From Nemertoderma westbladi (lineage: Eukaryota; Xenacoelomorpha; Nemertodermatida; Nemertodermatidae), in contig JAUCBJ010000217.1 of assembly GCA_032718475.1 (NCBI GenBank), positions 1-21,898 on the forward strand: a stretch of 21,898 nt of DNA, read 5' to 3'. Below are positions 1 through 7,739 of the stretch, piece by piece. The stretch's first letter is position 1; every line of letters begins with the position of its first letter. The translations under genes were made by a program, and so were the position numbers. The notes under the pieces are model-generated. The model did not search any database and had not been told where the DNA came from. It worked only from the letters and a program-made list of their open reading frames with translations.

Positions 1-23
1 CTTAAGGGGGGAGGATAATAAAA
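1..23 (+). repeat. Left terminal inverted repeat of the Mutator-like element
   Basis: Perfect 23-bp match to the reverse complement of 2818-2840. It carries a G6 run flanked by TTAA and AGGATAAT. No obvious extension of the inverted repeat is visible inward, so this is a short-TIR element. Confidence 0.9.
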
Positions 24-398
24 AAAAATATTTTTAACAAAAAAATGTTTTGATGCTATTTTGTTGCAAATTTTATGAGGATTTCAAATCTGGTGTCAGA
101 TTGTCCCGTAGCTTGTATAGTGCTCGACCTGTGTGGCATATAAAAAAGTGTTTTAATTAAAAAGTTTCAATATTTTGGCAAAAGGACTACCTACGTTACA
201 AAATAATGGTTTGGGTTGAACATAAGTACTGTACTCTACTTATTACACAGTAACAGTACTCTCAATATCATTTGTTTTTTGGAGGGAAATTTGAAGGTGA
301 AATTACTATAAAGATTTCTCATAACACTGTCTGTCATATCTTGTACTGTTATAGGCTATTTAAAATTTGTAAATTTACCGTTACCTAAGATTATTGTC
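24..398 (+). other. Left subterminal non-coding region of the Mutator-like element
   Basis: AT-rich, stop-rich sequence between the left TIR and the transposase. It should hold the transposase promoter and 5' UTR, but I cannot point to a convincing core promoter. No other gene is visible. Confidence 0.5.
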
Positions 399-2040
399 AT
401 GCCGAGGCCTCAAAAAAAGAAAAAAGGAAGGTTTGCGAGGAGGAACGCAGAAACAAAATAAGATAGAAGCGAAACAATCCAAACCATCTGAGATAGCAGC
501 TAATTTAACTGTTCTACCATCAACCGGTGGCATGGAAGGTTACGATATTGTAGGAACTGGAATTATAAAGAAATTGATTGCGGATATACATTCATCTACA
601 CATTGTGGCGGTACAGTGGAAGTTAGCGAAACTTCTCATCGTGGTTACAGTGTCAAATATGAGGGCATGTGTGATTGTTGTGGTTGGATTTATTCAACAG
701 ACACAAGCAGCGTTGTTGACGTACCCAAACCTGGATCGGGCCGGATAACTGCCGATGTGAATCTCAGATCAGTTTTAGCCTGGCTTTGCATTGGAGGAAC
801 TCAGTGGGACGCTGAAACTTTCTCCCGAGTTATGTCACTGCCATCGCCAGTGGCTAAACGAGCGTGGCGGTTGAAAGTTGATGCTATATCCGAAACAACA
901 GAAGCTCTGGCCCGTGGAAACGCTCTAAATTGCGCGCAGAAGGAATCGGATACCGTGATATGTGTCTCTTTCGATGGAACCTGGATGCGACGTGGCCACC
1001 AATCACTATATGGAGTTGCCTTTATTATATCAGAAAGTACAGGCCATGTACTTGATTTTGATGTTTGCTCCAAGTACTGTAGTGTATGTTGCCGCCAACA
1101 GGTTGTCGAAGAGGGACATGACTGCAATATAAATTATACCGGATCAAGTTCAGGGATGGAGCCGCAGTTGGCAGTCCAGATGTTTGGTAGATCTGTAGTA
1201 ACCAATGGCTTGGTGTATGGGTCCATTGTGTCGGATGGTGACAGCAGTGTGCTGAAGGCCATATTAGAGTCTGATCCATATAAGGACCAGAATGTAACCG
1301 TTGAGAAGAAGGAATGCATAAACCATGTCTCCAAGCGTTTATTTACCGGTCTTTCCAATGTACGTAAGACACACAAGCTCGGGGGGAGAGGAGGTCTTAC
1401 TGATAAGCGGTGCCACCAGCTTCAATCGTTTTATAGAAACGCAATAGTAAATAATATATCTGGAGTCGATATAGATAATCTTACCGATAATGAGAAATCC
1501 AATCTAATAGAAACTATACGAACAGAAGTGATTGCAGCTGCCCATCATTATTGTGACTACGGCGATAATAATATTGAGAAACGTCATCAGTTCTGCCCTA
1601 ACAATAAGTGGTGTAAATTTCGGAACAAGGATCCCAGTTATAAGGTAGTTACTATAGTAAAGGAAATCAACTTGAAGTTTATCTTGCAAGTGTACCAACG
1701 CCTTACAACAGATCAGCTTCTAGAACGCTGTATTCCTGGCCTGACTCAGAATCGGAATGAGTCAATACATTCCAGATTGTGGACTCGCCTTTCTAAGGAG
1801 TCATTTGTGGGCCTAAAAACCCTTATGTTTCATGTGTCGTATGCTGTTCTGATCCACAATAGGGGTTGCAGTGCCGAGCAATTGATATTGAAGAAACTCG
1901 GACTGGAAGAAGACGATGGTGACATGGCTGAAAGAGCAGAGGCGGCAAACAATAGAAGGAGGTCGAAGAGTGCAGAGCTCAAGCACTCAAAAAAGTGGGA
2001 GGCACCTGACCCAAAAAACTATTCATCGGGATCCTTTTAA
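399..2040 (+). CDS. Mutator-like DDE transposase, frameshifted near its start
   Basis: Predicted cut-and-paste transposase. The long frame has a Cys-rich patch (CDCCGW, about residues 93-98), then candidate DDE catalytic residues: D194 in SFDGTW, D281/D283 in SDGDSS and E456 in NRNESIHS. ECINH (residues 307-311) adds the Cys-X2-His typical of Mutator-type domains (numbering from codon 394). The tail is basic (NNRRRSKSAELKHSKK). The long frame opens at 394 with TTG, not a normal animal start. The only nearby ATG, at 399, lies in another frame and encodes a basic start (MPRPQKKKKGRF) that stops at a TAA near 459. I infer one indel between 400 and 460 in an otherwise intact gene. The first in-frame ATG is at 532 and would lose the basic N-terminus. 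No other break is seen over about 500 codons, so the copy is young. A small intron is the alternative explanation. Confidence 0.8.
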
Positions 2041-2817
2041 CCTTTTAGATTTAGATTATGACGTAATTTATAGGCTGTATTTTTAATTTTTTTAGATCTT
2101 ATGTTCCATATTTTTAAATATAACTAATTTTATATTTCGAATATTCGAGTTTTTACTGTGGTTATTCCAGTTACCATTATCATATTTGCATTCTGTGGAA
2201 AGTGTAGAATATTTGGGAAAAAAAAATTATTAAAAATCGTCAACAGCAAGCGATTTAAATTGAAATTTAAGAAATTTTTTCGTAATAAAATATTAAAGTA
2301 TAACATAAAATAGCATTTATTTCGATATTGATTTTTTCAAATGAAAAATGCTAAGGCTTTGCCAAAAATCAATGTAACAAGCTGATTTTTTGTACACATG
2401 ATGCCTAGGTTGTCGTCTACAAATCCTACAGACAGAATTTCTATATCCTCACAAGTTCTTGATTTATTTTGAAAAATATCTCATTTTTTCGACTTTTTCA
2501 CTTTTTTTCGTGCGAAAATGGTCCCTTTTGGTGTTTTTACACTTCTTGACAAAATATTAAAATTTTGTCTGTACAGCTTGTTTAGGGTGACCTAAATAAG
2601 AGCTCACCGAATTTTTGTCCTTGTGCAATATTTTTTATAGAAGCCTTAGTGATTTTTAGAGATTCCGCATTTTTTGCCAAAATTTTGTGTATATTTAAAA
2701 TTTTCAATTTTTTTTTCCTTTTTCGTCAATTCCGACCTTTTATACAAGATATGTCAAAATCTCAAAGTAATATATTTATTACTTCAGTCTAGCTTTACAT
2801 TTCAAATGTGTATTGTC
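2041..2817 (+). other. Right subterminal non-coding region of the Mutator-like element
   Basis: About 780 bases of very AT-rich sequence with many T runs and no coding potential on either strand. It belongs to the transposon because it lies inside the TIRs, and it presumably contains the transposase 3' UTR. No second ORF is present. Confidence 0.55.
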
Positions 2818-2840
2818 TTTTATTATCCTCCCCCCTTAAG
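2818..2840 (-). repeat. Right terminal inverted repeat of the Mutator-like element
   Basis: Exact reverse complement of 1-23, ending CCCCCCTTAAG. The flank continues GCATGGCAAG into the satellite-like repeats. Confidence 0.9.
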
Positions 2841-2856
2841 GCATGGCAAGTAGACT

Positions 2857-3370
2857 TACATCAAATTTTCAAAATTACGATATTCAGAAAATACCACAAG
2901 GTTTTCATTTCAACCCATTTTTATAGGTTATCTGGACCGCTGAATCGATTGAAAGTAATATTGAAGCCTCAAGTCTTACTGTTACGCTACGTCATTATTG
3001 GTACACCACAATTAGGGCGTGGTACTTTTTCATTATTTGAAGTCCCACGCCCTAATTTTGGTGCTCCAAAAAGGACGATCCACTAAGTCCTCTTAGAGCC
3101 ACTTCGATAATATTTTCAATCGATTCAGCGGTCCAGAAAACCTATAAAAGCGCGTTGAAATCAAAAGATGGGGTATATTTCCGAATATCGTATTTTTCAA
3201 AATTTGAAGTGCCACGCCCACTTCTTAGGTGCACGAAACATAGCATCCAGTTCAATTTTCGGAAATGGAATATAATCACATTCGATTCAGCGTAGTGAAA
3301 AACCTACTAATGCTTGCCAACAATGCCACACTATCAGTTTTTAGAATATCAAAAAAATGTATATTTTGTC
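2857..3370. repeat. Three diverged units of a ~167-bp satellite-like repeat, first one inverted
   Basis: The segment 2857-3026 is an imperfect inverted repeat of 3041-3207. Landmarks on the two arms: ATTAGGGCGTGG (from 3011) against CCACGCCCTAAT (to 3056), CGCTGAATCGATTGAAA against TTTTCAATCGATTCAGCG, and ACGATATTC against GAATATCGT. The arms are centred near 3033. A third unit in direct orientation starts at 3208 (AGTGCCACGCCCAC) and repeats the CCACGCC, CGATTCAGCG and AACCTA landmarks with more divergence. The CCACGCC spacing between units 2 and 3 is 167 bp. The array could be satellite debris or a foldback element. The short frame crossing it (2808-3086) is not a gene. Confidence 0.75.
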
Positions 3371-3516
3371 CTGGGACTACTTCTATTTTTCATGAAAATC
3401 ATTACACCCTCCTTATGAAATTTTCATTTTTTTGGATTTGAAAATGTTCTTCGATAATTTTTTCACCTACAGCCCAAATTTCGTAGGATTTTATTGGATG
3501 ATTACAAAAATACAGC

Positions 3517-3556
3517 AGGGGGGCGGGGGTGCGGGGGGGGCGAATCGTCCCCCCGC
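3517..3556. other. G-run and C-run quasi-palindrome, possible G-quadruplex
   Basis: Several runs of five to eight G are followed by CGAATCGT and a C6 run. GGGGGGCGA and TCGTCCCCCC can pair with one mismatch. The island stands out against AT-rich flanks and lies just before the LINE fragment. Its function is unknown; it may be a repeat end. Confidence 0.45.
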
Positions 3557-3589
3557 CAGTGCTGCTAATGGTCTAAACACCCCAGTAGT

Positions 3590-3743
3590 GGTAATAGGGT
3601 TAAGGCCTGTTTACGCTTATGCTGATGACTTACTACTAATTGGTTTATCAGTTAATGAGCTTGAAAATATGGTTATAACCATCGAGGCAGAGTTGGCTAG
3701 GCTGAATCTTTCAATAGAAACTAATAAAACTAAGTGGTCTTAA
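3590..3743 (+). pseudogene. LINE reverse-transcriptase fragment with YADD box
   Basis: The translation contains VYAYADDLLLIGLS (YADD codons at 3618-3629), followed by a helix-like stretch and LNLSIETNKTKW. This is the catalytic box and the following strand of a non-LTR reverse transcriptase. Only about 45 codons are recognisable, and the frame stops at 3741-3743. The sequence upstream in the same frame is low-complexity GC-rich DNA and does not look like RT fingers. This family differs from the minus-strand LINE at 9173-10672. Confidence 0.65.
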
Positions 3744-3754
3744 CCAAAGCGGAG

Positions 3755-3945
3755 ATGAAGGAGCTTGAGGTATACTACAGTAATACTCTGCGTGGTCTGT
3801 TGCACCTGAATCCTATTGTGACTAACCAGATTTTATACGAACTATCAGGATGCCAACCATAATCAGTAGAAGTTTTCACACAGTGTTTAGTAGGTTTAAA
3901 GTTAAGATCAAAAACACATCCATGACTTTGTGAATAAGTTGGGAA
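3755..3945 (+). pseudogene. Probable LINE C-terminal fragment, frameshifted
   Basis: From the ATG at 3755 the frame reads LEVYYSNTLRGLLHLN and then TNQILYELSGCQP. This resembles the segment after the thumb of non-LTR ORFs (Leu-Arg, then N-x-x-L-Y-x-L-x-G-x-x-P). It stops near 3861, and a second frame continues with a basic stretch to about 3928. Together with the YADD fragment just upstream it looks like one LINE that lost over 100 codons in between. Homology is by pattern only. Confidence 0.45.
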
Positions 3946-4829
3946 GCTCCATCTTCGTCCTTAAATAGCGAGTGAGGAATTCTTTAGTCCCTCTGTAACT
4001 AACTACACAGTAGCTTATCTGTGAATGGAACCTTCCAACCTTTATTGTATGACCATGGGTATATATTAATGAGAGCTGCCAGTTCTTTCACAACCTTGCT
4101 AATATTTGATTCTTCGAATTATAGTTGTGTGTCATGGATATCAGCTTTTGTTGCACGTGATTCATCCAGAACTTCTAAGCCATGATTAAAAAATACAGAA
4201 GATGGGCAGTGATTTAATTTCAAATTTATACACATATCTGCAACCCAGTGTAGGTAGTTCAAAAAATGGGAGGTTGATATCACCATCTCACAATCACCAT
4301 CTGGCATATCTTTGTTTGATGACATTGTGGCATGTTTTGGTATATGTTGCTTTTTTCATTGAACTAAATTTATGGTGGGGTATGGGGCATATCGATCCAA
4401 TATGATTTATAAGGAAGTTGATGTAGCAGTATTCTTGGCAACAATTTCATTCAGAAGCTTTGCTTTCTTAGTTAGCACTTGGGTGCTTTGAATGTTCTTG
4501 GTGAAGTAATCCATAAACATCATTTTAGAAGGCAGTAGCTTGGAAAATGCTGAGCTTCAGTAACAGGGAACAGTTGCTTTCTACTATTTGTATGAGATAG
4601 TATATCTCCTGATGGTAGAGTATTTGCACCAGTATATCTCCTGATGGTAGAGTATTTTCACCTATCAATAAATTCAGGAGATCTTCCAAATACTTCCAAA
4701 TCTCCCTTACTGTGCATTTTAAGGAATCACTATTCCAGAATTGTCATCTTCTTCATCGCTTTGATGCTCATTATCACTGTTTATATTAAGTAATAACTCC
4801 TTCAATTCTTCATCAGAATCAATTTCCAT
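3876..4829 (-). pseudogene. Unrecognised minus-strand pseudogene, possibly transposon-derived
   Basis: I do not recognise this family. Reading leftwards, an acidic segment starts at an ATG at 4829 (MEIDSDEELKELLL, 36 codons to a stop at 4719). After a frameshift near 4540 comes a long frame interrupted by several stops: MMFMDYFTKN, then 68 open codons (4325-4119) with SHFLNYLHWVADMCINLKL. Protein-like sequence continues after the stop at 4119 with ISKVVKELAALIN, YPWSYNKGWKVPFTDKLL and SLFKDEDGASQLIHKV. The balanced composition running through the stops suggests a decayed gene rather than chance. Function is unknown; the setting suggests transposon origin. Confidence 0.4.
4599..4662. repeat. 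Two tandem 32-bp repeats
   Basis: Copies at 4599-4630 and 4631-4662 begin AGTATATCTCCTGATGG and differ by one base (TATTTGCACC versus TATTTTCACC). This is a recent local duplication inside the pseudogene and adds to its frame disruption. Confidence 0.85.
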
Positions 4830-4908
4830 TCTGACAAGTGCCTGGCTGGCTTCTTTCTAAGCCCGCTTCTGGTCTTGCTACATTTTCTACGTTCAGGCTC
4901 TTCATCAG

Positions 4909-5253
4909 TTAACCGAGTTTCACTACCAGGGCAGCTAGATGAGATGATGGGGGAGGGGGTTCTCTGCCCCCTTTGCTTCGAATGAGACAGGTCCAGCTCA
5001 CGTAACTGGCCCTTATAGCATGCTGATCATCTAATACCTTTGATACCATCGCATCGATTGTCCTTCCAGGGAAGAGTCCAAGCTCCAACAGGCGGCGGAT
5101 ATTAACCTGCGTGTATCTCTGAACTCAGGGTAGCTGTGACCCAGCATTGGCAAGCCGCCATACATCCTCATCCATCCACCTGGGCTGATTGTTTGCAGAG
5201 AGGTTGTTGAGGCTGTACTCTTTAGGATGCCATTTCCTAGGGTGTTTCGACAT
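4909..5253 (-). pseudogene. ORF start with Myb-like motif of R2/NeSL-type LINEs, dead
   Basis: From the ATG at 5253 the frame reads MSKHPRKWHPKEYSLNNL, then PRWMDEDVWRLANAGSQLP, then a TGA (codon 43, 5125-5127). After the stop it continues NIRRLLELGLFPGRTIDAMV to a TAA at 4909. The pattern RW-x-DED-x2-RLA-x-A...LP...N-x2-LLEL-x3-PGRT-x-DA resembles the N-terminal Myb-like DNA-binding segment of R2/NeSL/Hero-type LINE proteins, as I remember it. The stop is shared with copy 2. The family call is pattern-based; an unrelated Myb/SANT-type transposon protein is possible. Confidence 0.45.
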
Positions 5254-5359
5254 TGCAGCTTTTGAGACATCATTTGATATGATATCTCTTACTACAAATA
5301 AATTATAGAAAATATTTTTTTTAACAAAAACAATTATATAACTTCACTTTTATTCGTTT

Positions 5360-5890
5360 AATATTAAATTTATAATTATTTAGTTAGATTATGCAACACA
5401 ACCATGAAAGCAGACAACCGAAACCGACAGACATTATTTACACATAATTATAACTATTATATTATTCAAACAAAAAGCAAACAGTCGGCCGAAGCTGGAG
5501 GCGACCTGAAGGCTCCTCTTTCGATAGCTGCTACCCGAGGGTAGGGGTGGGCGCTAATCCTATCCCAAGATTAGCTCCCAGTTATTTAACTGGTACTCAT
5601 TCTATCGCCCCCAGTGGATGAAAGGCTGAGTGGACCCTGGCGGGGCTGAACCTACAACCAATTGATTGCAGGCCCTGCGCTCAACCAACTGCGCTACCCC
5701 GCCTTCGTATTATTATAACATAATTATTAAGACAAACGAAAAGGAAAGTAACTTCCAATGCAAAATATATTGCACATTACCTAATATTAAATTTCTAAAT
5801 AATATAGTTAGATTATGCAAAACTATAATATTACACCCTAGATTATGCAACGCAATCGTGACAGCAGACAACAAAAACCGACAGCCATTA
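5360..5890. repeat. Diverged direct repeats flanking the SINE
   Basis: Segments around 5363-5444 and 5785-5890 share AATATTAAATTT, GTTAGATTATGCAA, GCAGACAAC and ACCGACAG in the same order. The SINE lies between them. They are an older internal duplication of the long repeat that predates or frames the SINE insertion, and the same arrangement recurs in copy 2. Confidence 0.6.
5462..5703 (-). mobile_element. tRNA-derived SINE with MetaSINE-like core, copy 1
   Basis: On the minus strand, 5703-5639 starts GGCGGGGTAGCGCAGTTGG and ends GGTTCAGCCCCGCC. This gives a 7/7 acceptor-like stem, an A box (TAGCGCAGTTGG) and an approximate B box (GGTTCAGCCCC). At about 65 nt it is shorter than a real tRNA, and the 3' T-stem is missing. 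Downstream comes CTCAGCCTTTCATCC, then ATGAGTACCAGTT and AACTGGGAG. This closely resembles the conserved central domain I know from MetaSINE/Ceph-type invertebrate SINEs. The tail ends in a T-rich then AT-rich segment. Such elements are transcribed by Pol III and moved by LINE machinery. Confidence 0.75.
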
Positions 5891-6058
5891 TAAACAGGTA
5901 ACTATAAATAGATAGAAAGGAACAGGTTACATTAGATGGTTATTATAAACAAAATAATAAACGACAGAAAATCATAGATCACAGGTTTGTCATCTGGTGT
6001 AGAATTTAATGGCTATCCAATGTGGTTTTATAGGATCTCCGCGGTGGGCTGTAGGCCT

Positions 6059-6106
6059 AAGTGCTGCGGGTTAGAAGTGCTGCGGCTTGTAAGTGCCGTG
6101 GGTTTA
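6059..6106. repeat. Three tandem 16-bp repeats
   Basis: Units at 6059, 6075 and 6091 begin AAGTGCTGCGGGTTAG or a close variant; the third is the most diverged. The same three units occur at 20761-20808 in copy 2. Confidence 0.75.
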
Positions 6107-6280
6107 AGTAAGTTTATCTGTTGCATGCAGTGTGCTGTCGTGGTCACTAAAAGGTCCTATTGAGTGTGGTCCGGGATGGAACTGAGCTAATGTAGCTGAG
6201 CAGGCTGCTCGTCGTCACAGGTTGCAGCGCGTTCAGTGCTGCAGGTTCCAAGGTGCAGTGGTTCATTGGCGATGCTACAG

Positions 6281-6345
6281 TTTTTTTTGTTTTTTTCGGA
6301 TTAGGATTTTTTTTGTTTTTTTTTTGTTTATTTTTTTTCACTTGG
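6281..6345. repeat. T-rich low-complexity tract
   Basis: Runs of T interrupted by G and by CGGATTAGGA. On the minus strand it is A/lysine-codon rich and inflates short frames that should not be taken as genes. Tract length differs between copies, as expected for slippage. Confidence 0.75.
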
Positions 6346-6460
6346 GGGATAGGATTCTTATCCACTACTGCGGGATGGTGTACTGGTAATGGAGATTGTT
6401 CACTAGTAACCAATGGTAGCGATGTCAACTGCCTTGGTGTGCCTTGGCCTTGGCATGATC

Positions 6461-6949
6461 CTATAACCTATAGGCTATAACTGACAAATAACTACTATAT
6501 AATTTAAGAGGAGACCTTGGTGATTTCTGGTAGGATCCAAAATTCATGTCATCTCTATTGGTACTTGATGATCTACTGCTATGGATGCAGCAGTGGTGGA
6601 TGTAACACTGGTAGATCTGGTACTTAGGGATGTGGCACGGGTGAGGATGAGGATAATTTCCCCAGCCCAGCTCCAGAATTGTGCTTAAGGACCTCCTGGG
6701 CATCTGTCTTACATTTTCCCCAGGCCTTGCAATTGACTTAAAGAAGTCATTGGCATTAAACCTTGTCCAGGTGAAAAATATGTAGTTCCTATCATGCTTT
6801 ATTGCACTGTGGCCGAGATAGCTTGTAATACTATTCCTAGGGGAATCACAAGGAATTACAGTGGCTGCAGATTCCAATATCTTTCTAACATCAGTTACCG
6901 ATTGACGATAAGACAATTTCAAATGGTTATGCAGTATAGCGTTATACAC
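6461..6949 (-). pseudogene. Unrecognised minus-strand frame inside the long repeat
   Basis: 162 open codons. The first 90 look protein-like (LKLSYRQSVTDVRKIL, DRNYIFFTWTRFNANDFF, KSIARPGENVRQ); the last part is Ser/His/Tyr-rich and poor. Copy 2 has one extra base near 21703, which moves the reading after VRQ into another frame (DAQEVLKHNSGAGLGKL) that looks more natural, so this copy is probably frameshifted there. Fragmentary minus-strand coding-like text continues upstream to about 7185 (GMGKTAAERIKAYLL), reminiscent of short basic motifs in invertebrate transposon proteins. Function unknown. Confidence 0.3.
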
Positions 6950-6959
6950 TAGACAGATA

Positions 6960-7400
6960 AGTAAGTTCGTTCATGGTTTCCTTGGAATTCAGAAAAGTAC
7001 GACCAGGGCCAGGTATTGGGGGAGATTTGAATCTACAAATTACTGCTTTCAGGTTACATTGTCCTATATCTTGTATGATGGGCCAGTGAAATTTCTGTGA
7101 TGGTCCATGGGGGTGCATGAAGCTAACTTTTAAAGAAGATATGCCTTTATCCGCTCTGCTGCCGTTTTCCCCATACCAGTAAGATTATAAAACTCTGCCT
7201 TGTCAGACCAGTACAATATTAACAATTAATAGGATAAATCAGCATGGTAGTATTGTAACTAAGCTATAACTACTACCTTTATAACCCTAAACACTGCTTT
7301 AATTAGGCCTGTACAAGATATGTATATAATAATATATAATAATACTACCGGTGCCAATCAGTGTAATATAATTTTTGTTTATAAAATTTTTTTGACTGCA
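6960..7400. other. Spacer between the long repeat and the Gag region
   Basis: No intact gene. The left part (to about 7185) has minus-strand coding-like debris in several frames. The right part is AT-rich (TATATAATAATATATAATAATA near 7320) and may include the left end or 5' UTR of the retroelement whose ORFs follow. I found no matching terminal repeat on the other side. Confidence 0.35.
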
Positions 7401-7682
7401 ATGGAAGAGGTCACAGAGACTAGCTCTGATTCCCAGCATGATTTATAAGATACATCAGGCAATAATCAGATCCACCTTCACAGTCTTAGTTTGACATTGC
7501 AGACAAGAATCCTGTGTTTAGATAATCAACTAACCAATCCTAATATCCCCGGGCCATTAATCAACCGGACTGATATGGTTACAGGAACGAGGGAATATAA
7601 ATATAGTCTGGAAAGTGAGCCACATACCCATCTTGATTCATTTGTATGTGGACTGTTCAACTCCATACACAGTAGTTCATAA
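7401..7682 (+). pseudogene. Short ORF ahead of Gag with one early stop
   Basis: An ATG at 7401 opens a frame MEEVTETSSDSQHDL, hits TAA at 7446-7448, then stays open in the same frame to a stop at 7680-7682 (94 codons in all). The protein is polar and acidic at the start, with no recognisable domain. It lies 57 bp upstream of the Gag-like ATG in the same orientation, which suggests a small first ORF or a separate N-terminal exon of the same retroelement. The frame continuing well past a single stop supports a former gene. Function unknown. Confidence 0.4.
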
Positions 7683-7739
7683 AAATTATTACTATTGAAA
7701 TTTTAAAATACCTGAATAATCTGTGTTACTTTATTTAAA

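Larger units (their letters stand above)
1..2840 (+). mobile_element. Mutator-like DNA transposon, apparently full length
   Basis: The first 23 bases of the window (starting CTTAAGGGGGGAGG) recur as a perfect reverse complement at 2818-2840, and the interval encloses one long transposase frame. That is the layout of an autonomous TIR DNA transposon. The protein has the features of the Mutator-like transposases found in many invertebrates. The window begins exactly at the TIR, so the left target-site duplication cannot be seen; the right flank starts GCATGGCAA. Because CCTTAAGG is itself a palindrome, the true end may lie one base further out on each side. Boundaries are seen directly; superfamily assignment rests on the protein. 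Confidence 0.85.
4866..6897 (-). repeat. Long dispersed repeat, copy 1
   Basis: Near-identical to 19571-21898. Both copies begin at CTTCTGGTCTTGCT with unrelated sequence to the left, which gives a sharp shared boundary. Matching continues past 6897, where copy 2 is cut by the window end, so the right boundary is unknown. The unit contains a dead ORF start (minus), AT-rich direct repeats around a SINE, a 3x16-bp tandem, T-rich tracts and an unidentified minus-strand frame. It could be a retroelement fragment or a segmental duplication. Confidence 0.85.

Noticed and set aside
801-1698. Minus-strand frames within the transposase
   Set aside because: Shadows of the plus-strand transposase, with no protein-like motifs.
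5639-5703. Functional tRNA gene on the minus strand
   Set aside because: The T-stem is incomplete, total length is about 65 nt, and the sequence continues into a SINE core and tail. Copy 2 has a mutated acceptor arm.
6147-6428. Lysine-rich minus-strand frame as a gene
   Set aside because: The Lys run comes from the A-rich complement of T tracts, tract length differs between copies, and no domain is visible.
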